Shown: positions 35,811 to 45,520, counted from the first letter of the stretch. The stretch: DNA of 64,000 nucleotides from Bacilli bacterium (GCA_900754115.1 CAAEBM010000052.1:1-64000); one strand, 5' to 3'. The notes: generated by a model from the letters alone, not told the origin. Numbers and translations are program-made.

Positions 35811-36387
35811 TTTCTCTCTCCTTTAAAAATTGTAGCAATTGATTAATTGCTTGTTTGCGGTGTGAAAGTTGATTTTTTTGCTCTTCACTCATTTCTGAAA
35901 AAGTTTGTTTGTATCCTTTAGGAATAAAAATTGGGTCATAACCAAAGCCATTTTCTCCTTTATAAGAAAAAGCAATTGTCCCTTCACAAACTCCTTCAAA
36001 GAAATAAACTTCTTTTTCTTTTGTTATAAGACAAAGTGCACAAACAAATCGTGCCGTTCGATTGGATTTGTTTTTCATTTTCTTTAAAAGAATAGAACAT
36101 TTTTCTTCATAATTTTTTTTCTTTTTATAACGAGCCGAGTGAACTCCTAATAAACGAGGCAAAGCATCAATAATTAATCCTGAGTCATCTGCTAAAATGG
36201 TTTCATTGATTAGAGTTGCAGCCTTTTTTGCTTTTAAATAAGCATTTTGTTGAAAAGTTTTGCCATTTTCTTTTACTGAAAAAGAAATTTGCTTATCATT
36301 TAAAGTTAATATTTGATAATTAGATAATATTTTTGCAAATTCGTTTTTTTTATGATCATTTGATGTTGCAAGAATCATGGTTTCCAT
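35791..36387 (-). CDS. rdgB: XTP/dITP pyrophosphatase (RdgB/HAM1)
   Basis: A 198-residue protein with ATSNDHKKNEF near the start, LADDSGLIIDAL (catalytic Asp) in the middle and LSHRKQAI near the end. It removes non-canonical purine nucleotides from the pool. The start at 36387 has AAGGAGAAGG upstream and lies 32 bases inside the end of the preceding methyltransferase gene. Confidence 0.96.
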   Translation of the reverse strand: METMILATSNDHKKNEFAKILSNYQILTLNDKQISFSVKENGKTFQQNAYLKAKKAATLINETILADDSGLIIDALPRLLGVHSARYKKKKNYEEKCSILLKKMKNKSNRTARFVCALCLITKEKEVYFFEGVCEGTIAFSYKGENGFGYDPIFIPKGYKQTFSEMSEEQKNQLSHRKQAINQLLQFLKERENEHITY

Positions 36388-36940
36388 TTTCCTTCTCCTT
36401 TAATTTTTTTATAGCAATCAAATAAGGAGGCTCATGAATTTGATTAATAAAAGCATATTGCAATACTTCATATTCTTTTTGATTTAAATGTTTTACGTAT
36501 TGTTGAATTTGTTGCGATTCTTTGAATCCTTCCTCATGTCCAGGATAAATCACACAAACACAAATTCCTCCTTGAACTAAGCACTCTAATGATTGTTTTA
36601 AAGCAATGAGTGTCGATTCTACTTGAGTAGTAATTGTCTTATCTTTTCCAGGTAAATAACCTAAATTAAAAATAATTCCTTTTACTTTATCCAATTGATA
36701 AAAAGACAAGTGCGCATGATTGTCTAAATATAACGTGACATTATCGATTTTTTGTGTTTTTAATTTTTCCTTTGTTTTGGTAATCGCCTCTTTTTGAATA
36801 TCAAATCCGTAGACGTGTTTTGCAATATTTGCTAAAAAAAGAGTGTCATTGCCATTACCAACAGTCATATCAATGCAAACATCTTGTTTCGTTACATTTT
36901 CTGCTAATATTTGATGGGCAAACTCTAAAACCTTTTTCAT
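36356..36940 (-). CDS. YtqB-like rRNA methylase family, SAM-dependent
   Basis: A 194-residue class I methyltransferase with the SAM-binding segment CIDMTVGNGNDTLFLA, followed by VYGFDIQKEAI and IIFNLGYLPGKDK. Length and motifs fit the putative rRNA methylase family that includes Bacillus YtqB; the RNA or small-molecule target is not settled. Its ATG shares a base with the stop of the thioesterase gene. Confidence 0.85.
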   Translation of the reverse strand: MKKVLEFAHQILAENVTKQDVCIDMTVGNGNDTLFLANIAKHVYGFDIQKEAITKTKEKLKTQKIDNVTLYLDNHAHLSFYQLDKVKGIIFNLGYLPGKDKTITTQVESTLIALKQSLECLVQGGICVCVIYPGHEEGFKESQQIQQYVKHLNQKEYEVLQYAFINQIHEPPYLIAIKKLKEKENGNHDSCNIK

Positions 36941-37656
36941 TAAAAAATGACCTTTGCTTTAACATGAATGGAGTCTTCTACTTTTCCTTCAAAATATAAT
37001 GTCGTATCTTCTTGATAACAATTAAATTTTAATGTTTGCCCTAATTTTGTCTCTTTTACAAAATTGATTTCAAACTGGCTGGCATTTACTCTCAAGTCTT
37101 TTAAACATTGATCAATCATCGTCGCATATTCGGTATTATTGAGATGATTATTTTGATCAATTTGGTTTTTATTAACTGTGTATTCCCAATTTTTATCTAA
37201 TGGCTCTCCTTTGACATTAATTTGGATTAAAGGTGTAGTAAAATTACTATCTGATACATAACCCTCATTGGGAAGTAAATCATTTACAATCGCAATTCTT
37301 TTTTGCACTTTATCTAAAATACACCATTTACTATCTCCTATAATATATGTTTTACCAGTTAAACTAGTAATTTGGTATTCTCGATCATAATCAAAACGTT
37401 TCGTAGGATGAGGCCAAGTTGAAACGATTACTGTTTCTCCTATTTGTGGGGATTGAATGATGTGATGACGATTGCGAACAACGACCCACATCAAATTGCG
37501 TTTTCCTAAATGAATGTAATCAATTTTTAATTTGGTCGCATGCAATCCTGCAACAGTTTGAAATAAATAAAGAATAGCATGATTTGTTAAAGAATGATTG
37601 TCATTAAACATTTCTTTGGTCAATGTTATTTTTTCTTGGTAAAAAAGTTTTTCCAT
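36940..37656 (-). CDS. Acyl-ACP thioesterase
   Basis: A 238-residue protein with two hot-dog domains. The N-terminal one holds NHAILYLFQTVAGLHATKL and WVVVRNRHHI, and the second holds VNKNQIDQNNHLNNTEYATM, with the Asn and His expected in FatA-type active sites. It releases free fatty acids from acyl carrier protein. It is the first gene of the run to surE. GGAGG lies before the ATG. Confidence 0.88.
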   Translation of the reverse strand: MEKLFYQEKITLTKEMFNDNHSLTNHAILYLFQTVAGLHATKLKIDYIHLGKRNLMWVVVRNRHHIIQSPQIGETVIVSTWPHPTKRFDYDREYQITSLTGKTYIIGDSKWCILDKVQKRIAIVNDLLPNEGYVSDSNFTTPLIQINVKGEPLDKNWEYTVNKNQIDQNNHLNNTEYATMIDQCLKDLRVNASQFEINFVKETKLGQTLKFNCYQEDTTLYFEGKVEDSIHVKAKVIF

Positions 37657-37680
37657 AAAATTTCCTCCTTTTATGCATAA

Positions 37681-37704
37681 AAAAACAAGTATACACTTGT
37701 TTTT
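37681..37704 (-). terminator. Terminator hairpin after the 37707 membrane gene
   Basis: AAAAACAAG (37681-37689) pairs with CTTGTTTTT (37696-37704) around six bases, immediately after the stop at 37707. T-runs lie on both sides. Confidence 0.75.
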
Positions 37705-37706
37705 AT

Positions 37707-38165
37707 TTAAAATGTATTTCTACCTTTAGCAAAGAAAACTGTAAATCCAGCCCAAAGAATTAAAATTAAGCTGACAAATAATCCTATTCCTGTTCCGTCT
37801 TTTACAGAAACATTACCAAAATTATAATGAGATAATAACTCTTCAACTAAAGACAAATCAAAGAATATCCAACATAAAGCACCGATGGCAGCAACAGATA
37901 AGCCTACAACGACATACTTATACTTAAATTTTCCACCAACAGCAAAACAACCCGCTATAATCAATAATACCATTGGTAAAAAATATTGAACGACTTGTAA
38001 AAAACTTGCTCCAGTAAATCCACCTTTAATTAACATCGTAATAATGCTACAACTAAAGGTAAAATTTTCTATTGTTGCACTATAAACAGGCAAAAATAAA
38101 TATAAAATAGCAGTAATAAATAATACTGTTCCAGCAATACTAATTTTTCCACTTCTGCTAACCAT
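37707..38165 (-). CDS. Four-helix membrane protein of unknown function
   Basis: A 152-residue protein from the ATG at 38165 (GGAG eight bases upstream; a GTG at 38174 overlaps the spacing). It has about four membrane helices (around 8-28, 58-75, 83-103 and 127-146) with an external loop after the first and a short loop HYNFGNVSVKDGTG before the last. I recognise no family. It is an independent transcript between the lipoprotein gene and the thioesterase operon. Confidence 0.7.
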   Translation of the reverse strand: MVSRSGKISIAGTVLFITAILYLFLPVYSATIENFTFSCSIITMLIKGGFTGASFLQVVQYFLPMVLLIIAGCFAVGGKFKYKYVVVGLSVAAIGALCWIFFDLSLVEELLSHYNFGNVSVKDGTGIGLFVSLILILWAGFTVFFAKGRNTF

Positions 38166-38240
38166 AATGAACACTCCTCTTCTATTCGTTATTAATTATT
38201 GTATCATATTTTTAAAAAAATACAATTCTATTTTTTAGAC

Positions 38241-38271
38241 AAAAAAAACAAGGCCGAATTTTCGACCTTGT
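38241..38271 (-). terminator. Terminator of the large lipoprotein gene
   Basis: ACAAGGTCGAA pairs with TTCGGCCTTGT (one G-U pair), followed by eight T on the minus strand, 21 bases after the stop. Confidence 0.85.
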
Positions 38272-38292
38272 CTTCCTTCACTTAAAATTTGA

Positions 38293-41200
38293 TTAAGCTA
38301 GATAAGTAATCGTAATTGTACAACCAATTACAGAACCACTAGTAAACTTCGCTGCAGAAAGTAATTTGAAGTAAGTAATTCCATCAGCAGCATCAAATTC
38401 AAAAGTCATTTGTAAATCGTTTGTTAAAACACCATCTCTACAATCAGTTACATCCGTTACATCTGCTTGTGAGGTTGTTCCAACAGCTACTTTCATTGCA
38501 TTAGAGAACTTATTATTTCCAGTTGCAGTTGAAGTAATTTCAATCTTTGTAATTACACCTGGCATTGCTGTTGTATTGGCAAAATAGAAGTTATCAGCAA
38601 CAGCTGTTTTGTTTCCTCTAATTTGTCCATTTGCCATGTAATTATTTGCTACGTAAGTTACCCCCCCTACTTCAGCAGTTTGTTCTGAAGTAGCATAACT
38701 AGTTCCAGCAAAATCAGCAAATCCTGTCATTGCAATGGCAGAAGTTTGAGGTGTTGGTTCTACAACTGTAACTTCTGTAACAGTTAACACGCCATCAGTA
38801 ACGCTAAGTGTGAAATCATCTTTAACAGCTAATAAACTAGCATAAACTGTATCTCTATTTGTATCACTAATAACAGTATCTTCGCCTAAGATGTAAGTTA
38901 AGAATTCGTTAATTGTAGCATCATGTGCAGCTAAAGCAAAACCTTCGCCAACAGTTGTTGCAGCATAAATGCCATAACTAACATTTGTAATTTTTCCACT
39001 TGCATCTACTGTAATCAATGTTCTATAAGCATTTGCCATAGTTTTTCCAACTTCAAGGTTTTGACCTGTTGTCCAGTAAGACATCAAAGTTCCATAACCA
39101 TCAAGCCCTACTGAAATGTCAAATTTGCCTTCCGCTGCTACAGCAGTTTTAGAAATTGCTGAAATTGTTGTATTTTCAGTTAAAGTAAAACTATAAACAT
39201 CGTCTCTAACAATTAAAACTCCATCTTTTAAGTATGAACTGACATCCACACCATCTTGTTGCCACTTAATGAAGTTTTCAACTGTATCAGCTTTTTTAAC
39301 AGTGATTTCATCACCTGCTAATGTTTTAGTATCTTCAACATAAGCAATACCATTAATTGTTTCAATTACAGCACCTTCAAGAGTAATTGTTACTTCTTCA
39401 GGAGCAGAAGTGTCAACTGCTTCCCAACTCTTATTTTCAATAACAACTACGCGATCTCTTAAATCATCAACGATAATTGTTCCATTTGCTTCGCGAATTG
39501 CATCTGCTGTCATGTTTGCTGATGCACTTTCTGTGTTTGCATGGTAAACGATACCAGATTGAATTGCACGAATTGTATTTCCAGTAATTCCTGCTAAGTC
39601 TTGGCTTTCTTCAGTACCAAATACCCATAAAGAACCATTTAAAGTACAATTCTTAACAACAATAGCACCATTACCGCCTTGGAATCTTAATGCACCTTCA
39701 CCACGAACACCTGCCATACCTTCTTCTGTAACATTGATCGTTACATTTTCAAATGCGGTATGTGCATTTTCAGCTACATCTACGTGGCAAGTTGTTTGTA
39801 TTGTTAAGTCTTTGACTCCTTGTAAACTAGTAGAAATGTGTTGACTAGAAGTCAAGATTGTAGATTCTTGATTGACACCTTGTAAAACAATATTCTTTGT
39901 TAAATCAATACCAGTAATATCAATAGTTGTTGCACCGATTTTAACAATATCATTTTCTTCGGCTTTTGCAATCATATCAATTAAATCTGTTCTGTTTTTA
40001 GCAACTAGTTTAGAAACAGTAAGTACACCATTTTCTACAACTAATTTATAATCAGCTTTTTCAGCTTCTAATTTAGCTAAAACAGTATCTTTGTTTGATT
40101 CATTTTCTAAAATCGTTTCTCCTAACATGTAGGATAACAATTCATTGAATGGAGTTAAATGACCAACAATTGCAAATCCTTCTTCAACAACTAAACGTTC
40201 AGTTGCTGGTAAGACTGGAAGAATTTGTGTAATTGTTCCTTCTTCATTGACTAATAAAACCATACGGAATTGGTTAGCAACCTTTGTTCCGACTTTGATA
40301 GAGCTTCCAGCTGGCCAATAAGAATTCAAAGTGCCATAACCATCTAATTTTACAGAAACATCAAATGATCCACTTGCATATTCTTGTTTTGCTACAGCCT
40401 TAATTGTTGTTTCTCCTGCTTCTACAGTAAATGTATAAGCAGCATCTCTAACAATTAAAACTCCATCTTTTAAGTATGAACTGACATCCACACCATCTTG
40501 TTGCCATTTTACAAATTCAATTCCTTCAGCTTTTTCAACAGTGACTACGTCACCTGCATAAATTTTAGTAACGCCTTCTTCATAAGGAACATCATCTACA
40601 GTTTTGATAACAGCATTTTCAACATTAACTGTTGCTTCAACTGTATCAGGTTCATATTCTGTATCAAATTTAGCAGTTAAATTAGCCCCCGTTTTACTTA
40701 ATCTAAAGGTATAAGCTTCTTCAGTAGATACAAGTTCATCCCATTCATTATACCAACCAGCAAATACTTTACCTTCTTGGTTATTAGCGAAAACAGTGAC
40801 CAAAGAATTTGCTTCTAAAGTTGCTGTCGTTTCACCATTTACTGTTCCACCTACTAAAGTAACAGTAGCAGTAACATAAACAGGATCTACTTGTATATTT
40901 GTTCTATCTTGAACACGAATATTTCCAGCTTCAGTTAAAGATAAATGCCATTTATCTAAAGAACCATCTGCCGTATTCGTTTCAAACAAAGCATTGTTTG
41001 TAGTAGGAATAGTGGTTTGACCAGTTATATGTTTTAATAAATTAACCATCGTTACATCAGTAGCAGATGCAGTAAATACAAATCCACCATCAGGAATAAT
41101 GTAATCAAAATGGTTATGATTGTCTTTTCCGGCTTGCCAAGGAGCCCAGTCATCTCCTACGTAGAAGATTGGGTTTTTAGTTCCTTCTTGACCAACTCTT

Positions 41201-44200
41201 GAATAGAAACCATCACCTGGTCCACCATATCCGCCACCAAATCCAAAGGAAGCATATACAATATATCCATTAGCATCTACAGCGATAGTATATCCAGTAG
41301 TATCTTTAAAGAAAGTTTTACTTCCTTCTGGAGCCTTGCCATATGTGTTTGGACAATCGGCAGCAATTGTTCCAGAAACTTCATTATCTGTATAAATTGT
41401 AAATTCGCCTTTAGTTGGTGCTGCTTCAGGATTGATTAAATCATAAGCAAAACCTTGTTCAGTAATTGCAAATTTTGCAGTTAAAGTAATTGTTTCAGTA
41501 ACTAAATAAGTATACTCTTTATCTGTTGATAATAATTCTTCTCCATTGTACCATCCTAAGAAAGTTTGTCCTACAGGATTGTTTGCAACAATAGTTACAT
41601 TCGTATTTTTATCAACGATTTTTTGAGTAGTCGTTTCATCTTTAAAGGTTCCACCTTCAACTTTTACAAAAGCTTTATTTGAAGCAAGTCCAGCATTGAC
41701 TGTAACTTCATAAGTTTCTCTGTCTAAAGTTAAGGTTGTATCATCAGATACTAAAGCATGTAAAGCTTGATCTCTATTAATTTGTTGTGCAGCTGCTGTT
41801 CTAGATGTCACAGTAGATAAATCAAAGGTTTGACCAAAGATTTGATCTAAGAAATCATTAGCTGCTTCACCTTTAGCAACTACAACGAATCCATCTTGTG
41901 GTACAACAAGTTGCCACTTAGAATAGAAGCCCCATGAAAGTGCACTAGTTTCGTCAACAACTAAAGCTGGATTAACTCTATCAGTGCCAAATTCATGATT
42001 TGGAAGTTCATCTTCTTCGCGTGTACCATAAGCATAATAAGAGTTTCTATAATAAGAATCAGAATAAGCAGTTCCATGTCCTAATCTAGGAGCAAAAACT
42101 AAGTATGTAATTCTTCCTTCACTATCAACTGCAATGTATAATAGTTCAGCACTTGAGTCAGCTAAATATTTTTCTTGATTTTTATCTGCTGATTCAACAA
42201 CTGCAGTTCTTGTGCTATCGATTCCAGAAGCAACTGCATTTTCTGCATCTTCAACGAAGACAGAATAAGTATCGCTATAAGGAGCAACATTTATTTGAGG
42301 AGTATCTTCCACTGGAGCATTGTCATCAACGACACAAATTTTTCCCATTTTTGTTAATGAGAATGTAAAGTGATCCCATACACCATTTGAAACAAGACCA
42401 GCACTCATTGCAGTTCCAAAAAGAAGATCATTATTTGTTGGAACAGGATTATCAACACTATAAGGAGTATCAACAATTCCCTTCATCAACATATTCATAA
42501 TTGTGACTAAGCCTTCATCTGTTGGATCAGTTAAAGTAAAGACAAATCCACCTTCTGGAATGACACAATCATATTCATCAAAATGAGAATCAGGCCAAGG
42601 AGCAAATTCATCACTGACATAGAAGATTGGATTATTAACTCCTTCTTCTCCAACTCTAGAATAGAATTTATCGGCTGGAGAGCCATAACCTGCATTTAAT
42701 CCATAAGAAGCATAAACTAATTTTCCTTGAGCATTAACAGCGAAGGTGAATCCAGCAGCTTTTTGACCATCAGCAGCTTCAGGAGTAATAAATGTTCTTC
42801 TTCCTTCAGGAACATTACCATACTTATTTTCACTTTCTGGAGCAATGGTTCCATTCAACCAATTATCTGTCCAAAGAGCAAAATCATTAGTTGCGCTTGA
42901 TGGATTAATAACAGTTGGAGTAGCTTTTACATTCTTTTCATAATCAATAAGAATTTGATTATCAAATGTTAAATATAAACGAGTATATTCAGGAATGCCA
43001 TTAGGATAATCAGCTTTAAAATGAGAGTAATTATAAACATCTCCACCTTGTGCTACTTTAGCTTCTAAAGAAGCATCATCCATAATTAATGCCAAGATTT
43101 TTCCCGTTGCAGATCCTTTCATTCCGATTAAAAATCCGCCTTCTGGAACAGCCCATTCCCACAAATTAGAATATTTGCTACCATCTTCTTGAGTCCATGG
43201 TTTCCAATTTGGAGAAACTGCAAAAGAAGGATTATCTTTATTTAATAAATCAGGATATTGGTTAAATCCATTAAATGTATTATCTGGTCCATTATAACTA
43301 CCACCATAACCCAACCAATAACTAAATCCAATAGCCAAAATTTTTCCTTCATCACTTACAGAAACAACACTAGTCCAAGATTCAAGAGAATTGAAAGTAT
43401 ATTTAGAACTATCGTATTGACTAGTTTGAGGTAATTTACCATTAATTGCTTCATCAGTATAGATACCGATTTCATTACCATCATTAGCAGCAAAATTTTG
43501 ATTCATTAAATCTGGAGTAATTGCACCTTCTACTGGATCAGGATTGAATTCTCTTTCAAATTTAGCAGTATAAGTAACATTATCTTTTAATTGGAAAGTG
43601 AAAGTTGATTCAGCACTGATAAGTGTATCGCCACTATACCATCCAGAGAAAATGTATCCAGATTCTGGTTGGTTAGCAATAATTGTTACTTCTGTATCTA
43701 CGTTTAATTCAACAGTTGTTCCTTCTTGACCATCAATTGTTCCATTAACAACTGTAATTGTAGCTTTATCAGAATATTCAGCAGTCCATGTTACATTGCC
43801 ATTGACTGGAATTTCGTATTCTTTTGATGTAGCTACGCTATCTCCACTAACCCAACGAACAAAACGTTCTCCTGTTTTATCATCTGCAACAATTGTAACT
43901 TTGCTGCCTAAAGCAAAATCTTTTACGCTTTCATCAGTACCTTTAAATGTACCATTTACTAAAGTTATTGTCGCATAACCGGTGACATCGTTTAAAGAAT
44001 TAGTTCTAAAGATAACTTCTGTATTATTTTCAACTTGAAGTACACCTTTAATATCAAATTTATCATTCGGTTGAGCATCCGCATAAAGCGTAATATTTCT
44101 TCCTTTATAAACATTACCTTCAGCATCATTGAAAGTTGAAATTTCTCCAGTAGTTCCAACATAAATTAATTCTTTCATTGTTACTATTTTGTTTTGATTT

Positions 44201-45408
44201 GCTACAACCCATTGTGTTGCATAATCAGTAATAACAATTGGATTTGGAGAAGTAACTGCCCAATATTTACTTAAAACTTCTGGTTCTTGTGTAGGTGTAA
44301 TTGTGTTTTGTCCAGCAACAACACTAAATGTACCATCTACGCGAACTGTTTGTCCGATAGTATATGCTCTTTCAGCCTTTTCAGGAACGTATTGGAAAGT
44401 AGTATCTTTAACTAATACAGAACCTGTTTCATCTGCAATAACTAATATACCATCATCATACATACTTGTAATGACACCACGTACTGTAACTGCAGTATCA
44501 TTTTCTTTAGTAATCACTTCAGCAATGTCATCAAATAAATCTACTGGAGCTTCTTCTGGTTCACATAAGTAAGCAGGAGTTTCATCTCCAGCATCTTCTC
44601 TTAACATTACTTCTAGTTGTTTATCTTCATTGATAAAAACATAAAAATCATCAAAATCACCTTTTGCAGTGTCAAGTTCTAATAATTTATTAGATTCTTG
44701 CATTGCAACTACTTCTTCTGAAGTATATGTGCTTTCAGGATAAAGGAAATTTAAAAATTGAACAAAACCATTTGCATCTTCCCCACGGCCAGTAATGATA
44801 AATCCGCCTTCGGGAATAACATAATCGTAATGGCTCGCAGTGCCAGCTGGCCAAGCTTCCCAGTCTGCAGCAATAGCAAATACTGGAAAACTATCAGTAC
44901 CTGCAGCAGTAGTCTTGTCCCATTGATAAGCAGGACGATAATAGAAACCATCACTTGGTCCACCATAACCTGCATTTGTTCCCCAGCTAGCATAAGCAAT
45001 ATAACCATTTGCATCAATAGCAAAATTCCAACGATAATTTCCTTCTGGATTCGTTGTTCTTCTATCTTCTGCTAAGCCTGAAACGTTAGCGCTTAATGGA
45101 GCAATAGTTCCATCAACATAACGGTCTGTCCAAATTGACATTCCTTCTGTTGTTACGTGAGTATTGGTGTCCCAGTTAAATACGACATCCAATGCTAACG
45201 ATGTAGGATCAGGAGGGATAGGTGTTGTACTACTGCTACTACTATCACTACCACCAGTAATAGGAGGATTAGTTGAAGTACCAGAGCTAGATGAATCTGG
45301 ATTAGGTTTAGAAGATGAAGAATCACCTTTTTTTGTACATCCAGTTAACACCAATGTTAACCCTGCCAAACTCCATAAAAGCGTTTTAAACAGCTTTTTA
45401 GAATTCAT
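38293..45408 (-). CDS. Very large modular surface lipoprotein with InlB-like repeats
   Basis: A 2371-residue protein. A lipobox LTGC places the lipidated Cys at residue 24, followed by a Ser/Pro-rich linker. Five copies of a roughly 130-residue module lie near 90-205, 643-776, 839-966, 1043-1183 and 1336-1453, sharing strands like IAYASWGTNAGYGGPSDGF and YVIPEGGFI. An OB-like domain (about 293-383) resembles those of surface nucleases. Six InlB/Listeria-Bacteroides-type repeats (FSGWYSGD ... YTAKFE) lie near 513, 583, 1273, 1543, 1626 and 2043. Two copies of a third module (LDGYGTLNSYW) flank a beta-helix-like stretch at about 1806-1993. The final 140 residues may form a carbohydrate-binding domain. 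I see no catalytic motif. It is probably an adhesin or glycan-binding protein. Confidence 0.88.
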   Translation of the reverse strand: MNSKKLFKTLLWSLAGLTLVLTGCTKKGDSSSSKPNPDSSSSGTSTNPPITGGSDSSSSSTTPIPPDPTSLALDVVFNWDTNTHVTTEGMSIWTDRYVDGTIAPLSANVSGLAEDRRTTNPEGNYRWNFAIDANGYIAYASWGTNAGYGGPSDGFYYRPAYQWDKTTAAGTDSFPVFAIAADWEAWPAGTASHYDYVIPEGGFIITGRGEDANGFVQFLNFLYPESTYTSEEVVAMQESNKLLELDTAKGDFDDFYVFINEDKQLEVMLREDAGDETPAYLCEPEEAPVDLFDDIAEVITKENDTAVTVRGVITSMYDDGILVIADETGSVLVKDTTFQYVPEKAERAYTIGQTVRVDGTFSVVAGQNTITPTQEPEVLSKYWAVTSPNPIVITDYATQWVVANQNKIVTMKELIYVGTTGEISTFNDAEGNVYKGRNITLYADAQPNDKFDIKGVLQVENNTEVIFRTNSLNDVTGYATITLVNGTFKGTDESVKDFALGSKVTIVADDKTGERFVRWVSGDSVATSKEYEIPVNGNVTWTAEYSDKATITVVNGTIDGQEGTTVELNVDTEVTIIANQPESGYIFSGWYSGDTLISAESTFTFQLKDNVTYTAKFEREFNPDPVEGAITPDLMNQNFAANDGNEIGIYTDEAINGKLPQTSQYDSSKYTFNSLESWTSVVSVSDEGKILAIGFSYWLGYGGSYNGPDNTFNGFNQYPDLLNKDNPSFAVSPNWKPWTQEDGSKYSNLWEWAVPEGGFLIGMKGSATGKILALIMDDASLEAKVAQGGDVYNYSHFKADYPNGIPEYTRLYLTFDNQILIDYEKNVKATPTVINPSSATNDFALWTDNWLNGTIAPESENKYGNVPEGRRTFITPEAADGQKAAGFTFAVNAQGKLVYASYGLNAGYGSPADKFYSRVGEEGVNNPIFYVSDEFAPWPDSHFDEYDCVIPEGGFVFTLTDPTDEGLVTIMNMLMKGIVDTPYSVDNPVPTNNDLLFGTAMSAGLVSNGVWDHFTFSLTKMGKICVVDDNAPVEDTPQINVAPYSDTYSVFVEDAENAVASGIDSTRTAVVESADKNQEKYLADSSAELLYIAVDSEGRITYLVFAPRLGHGTAYSDSYYRNSYYAYGTREEDELPNHEFGTDRVNPALVVDETSALSWGFYSKWQLVVPQDGFVVVAKGEAANDFLDQIFGQTFDLSTVTSRTAAAQQINRDQALHALVSDDTTLTLDRETYEVTVNAGLASNKAFVKVEGGTFKDETTTQKIVDKNTNVTIVANNPVGQTFLGWYNGEELLSTDKEYTYLVTETITLTAKFAITEQGFAYDLINPEAAPTKGEFTIYTDNEVSGTIAADCPNTYGKAPEGSKTFFKDTTGYTIAVDANGYIVYASFGFGGGYGGPGDGFYSRVGQEGTKNPIFYVGDDWAPWQAGKDNHNHFDYIIPDGGFVFTASATDVTMVNLLKHITGQTTIPTTNNALFETNTADGSLDKWHLSLTEAGNIRVQDRTNIQVDPVYVTATVTLVGGTVNGETTATLEANSLVTVFANNQEGKVFAGWYNEWDELVSTEEAYTFRLSKTGANLTAKFDTEYEPDTVEATVNVENAVIKTVDDVPYEEGVTKIYAGDVVTVEKAEGIEFVKWQQDGVDVSSYLKDGVLIVRDAAYTFTVEAGETTIKAVAKQEYASGSFDVSVKLDGYGTLNSYWPAGSSIKVGTKVANQFRMVLLVNEEGTITQILPVLPATERLVVEEGFAIVGHLTPFNELLSYMLGETILENESNKDTVLAKLEAEKADYKLVVENGVLTVSKLVAKNRTDLIDMIAKAEENDIVKIGATTIDITGIDLTKNIVLQGVNQESTILTSSQHISTSLQGVKDLTIQTTCHVDVAENAHTAFENVTINVTEEGMAGVRGEGALRFQGGNGAIVVKNCTLNGSLWVFGTEESQDLAGITGNTIRAIQSGIVYHANTESASANMTADAIREANGTIIVDDLRDRVVVIENKSWEAVDTSAPEEVTITLEGAVIETINGIAYVEDTKTLAGDEITVKKADTVENFIKWQQDGVDVSSYLKDGVLIVRDDVYSFTLTENTTISAISKTAVAAEGKFDISVGLDGYGTLMSYWTTGQNLEVGKTMANAYRTLITVDASGKITNVSYGIYAATTVGEGFALAAHDATINEFLTYILGEDTVISDTNRDTVYASLLAVKDDFTLSVTDGVLTVTEVTVVEPTPQTSAIAMTGFADFAGTSYATSEQTAEVGGVTYVANNYMANGQIRGNKTAVADNFYFANTTAMPGVITKIEITSTATGNNKFSNAMKVAVGTTSQADVTDVTDCRDGVLTNDLQMTFEFDAADGITYFKLLSAAKFTSGSVIGCTITITYLA
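39203..39264 (-). repeat. 62-base repeat inside the lipoprotein gene, copy 1
   Basis: This 62-base stretch is identical to 40445-40506 in the same gene and encodes the shared part of the fifth and sixth InlB-like repeats (QQDGVDVSSYLKDGVLIVRD). The flanks diverge, indicating recent duplication or gene conversion. Confidence 0.85.
40445..40506 (-). repeat. 62-base repeat inside the lipoprotein gene, copy 2
   Basis: Identical to 39203-39264 and in the same reading frame. Recombination between the two would delete about 1.24 kb, exactly 414 codons, and leave the frame intact. Confidence 0.85.
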
Positions 45409-45453
45409 ATATTTTTCCCCTTTCTTTAAAATATGGATTCAATATCCATTTTG

Positions 45454-45482
45454 ATTATAATACTTATATTTTAAAAAAGCAA
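45454..45482 (-). promoter_or_regulatory. Promoter of the large lipoprotein gene
   Basis: TTGCTT (45477-45482) and TATAAT (45454-45459) are separated by 17 bases on the minus strand. An inverted repeat ATGGAT/ATCCAT (45433-45449) lies just downstream, near the expected transcript start, and may be an operator. Confidence 0.75.
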
Positions 45483-45491
45483 GGCAAAAAA

Positions 45492-45505
45492 TGGTAACGC
45501 TTTCA
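45492..45505. promoter_or_regulatory. Possible CcpA (cre) site
   Basis: TGGTAACGCTTTCA resembles the CcpA operator consensus, with the central CG and both ends matching. It lies ten bases upstream of the lipoprotein -35 box. No CcpA gene is in the window, so this rests on sequence alone. Confidence 0.4.
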
Positions 45506-45520
45506 TTTTTTTAAAACAAA

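Noticed and set aside
44758..45075. Plus-strand open frame of 105 codons opposite the lipoprotein gene
   Set aside because: It is antisense to a well supported reading frame with clear domain repeats; its Ser/Ile-rich translation resembles nothing and it has no start signals.
38293..45408. Extracellular nuclease assignment for the lipoprotein from its OB-like domain
   Set aside because: Only the OB-like domain resembles YhcR-type nucleases; no nuclease catalytic motif is visible.
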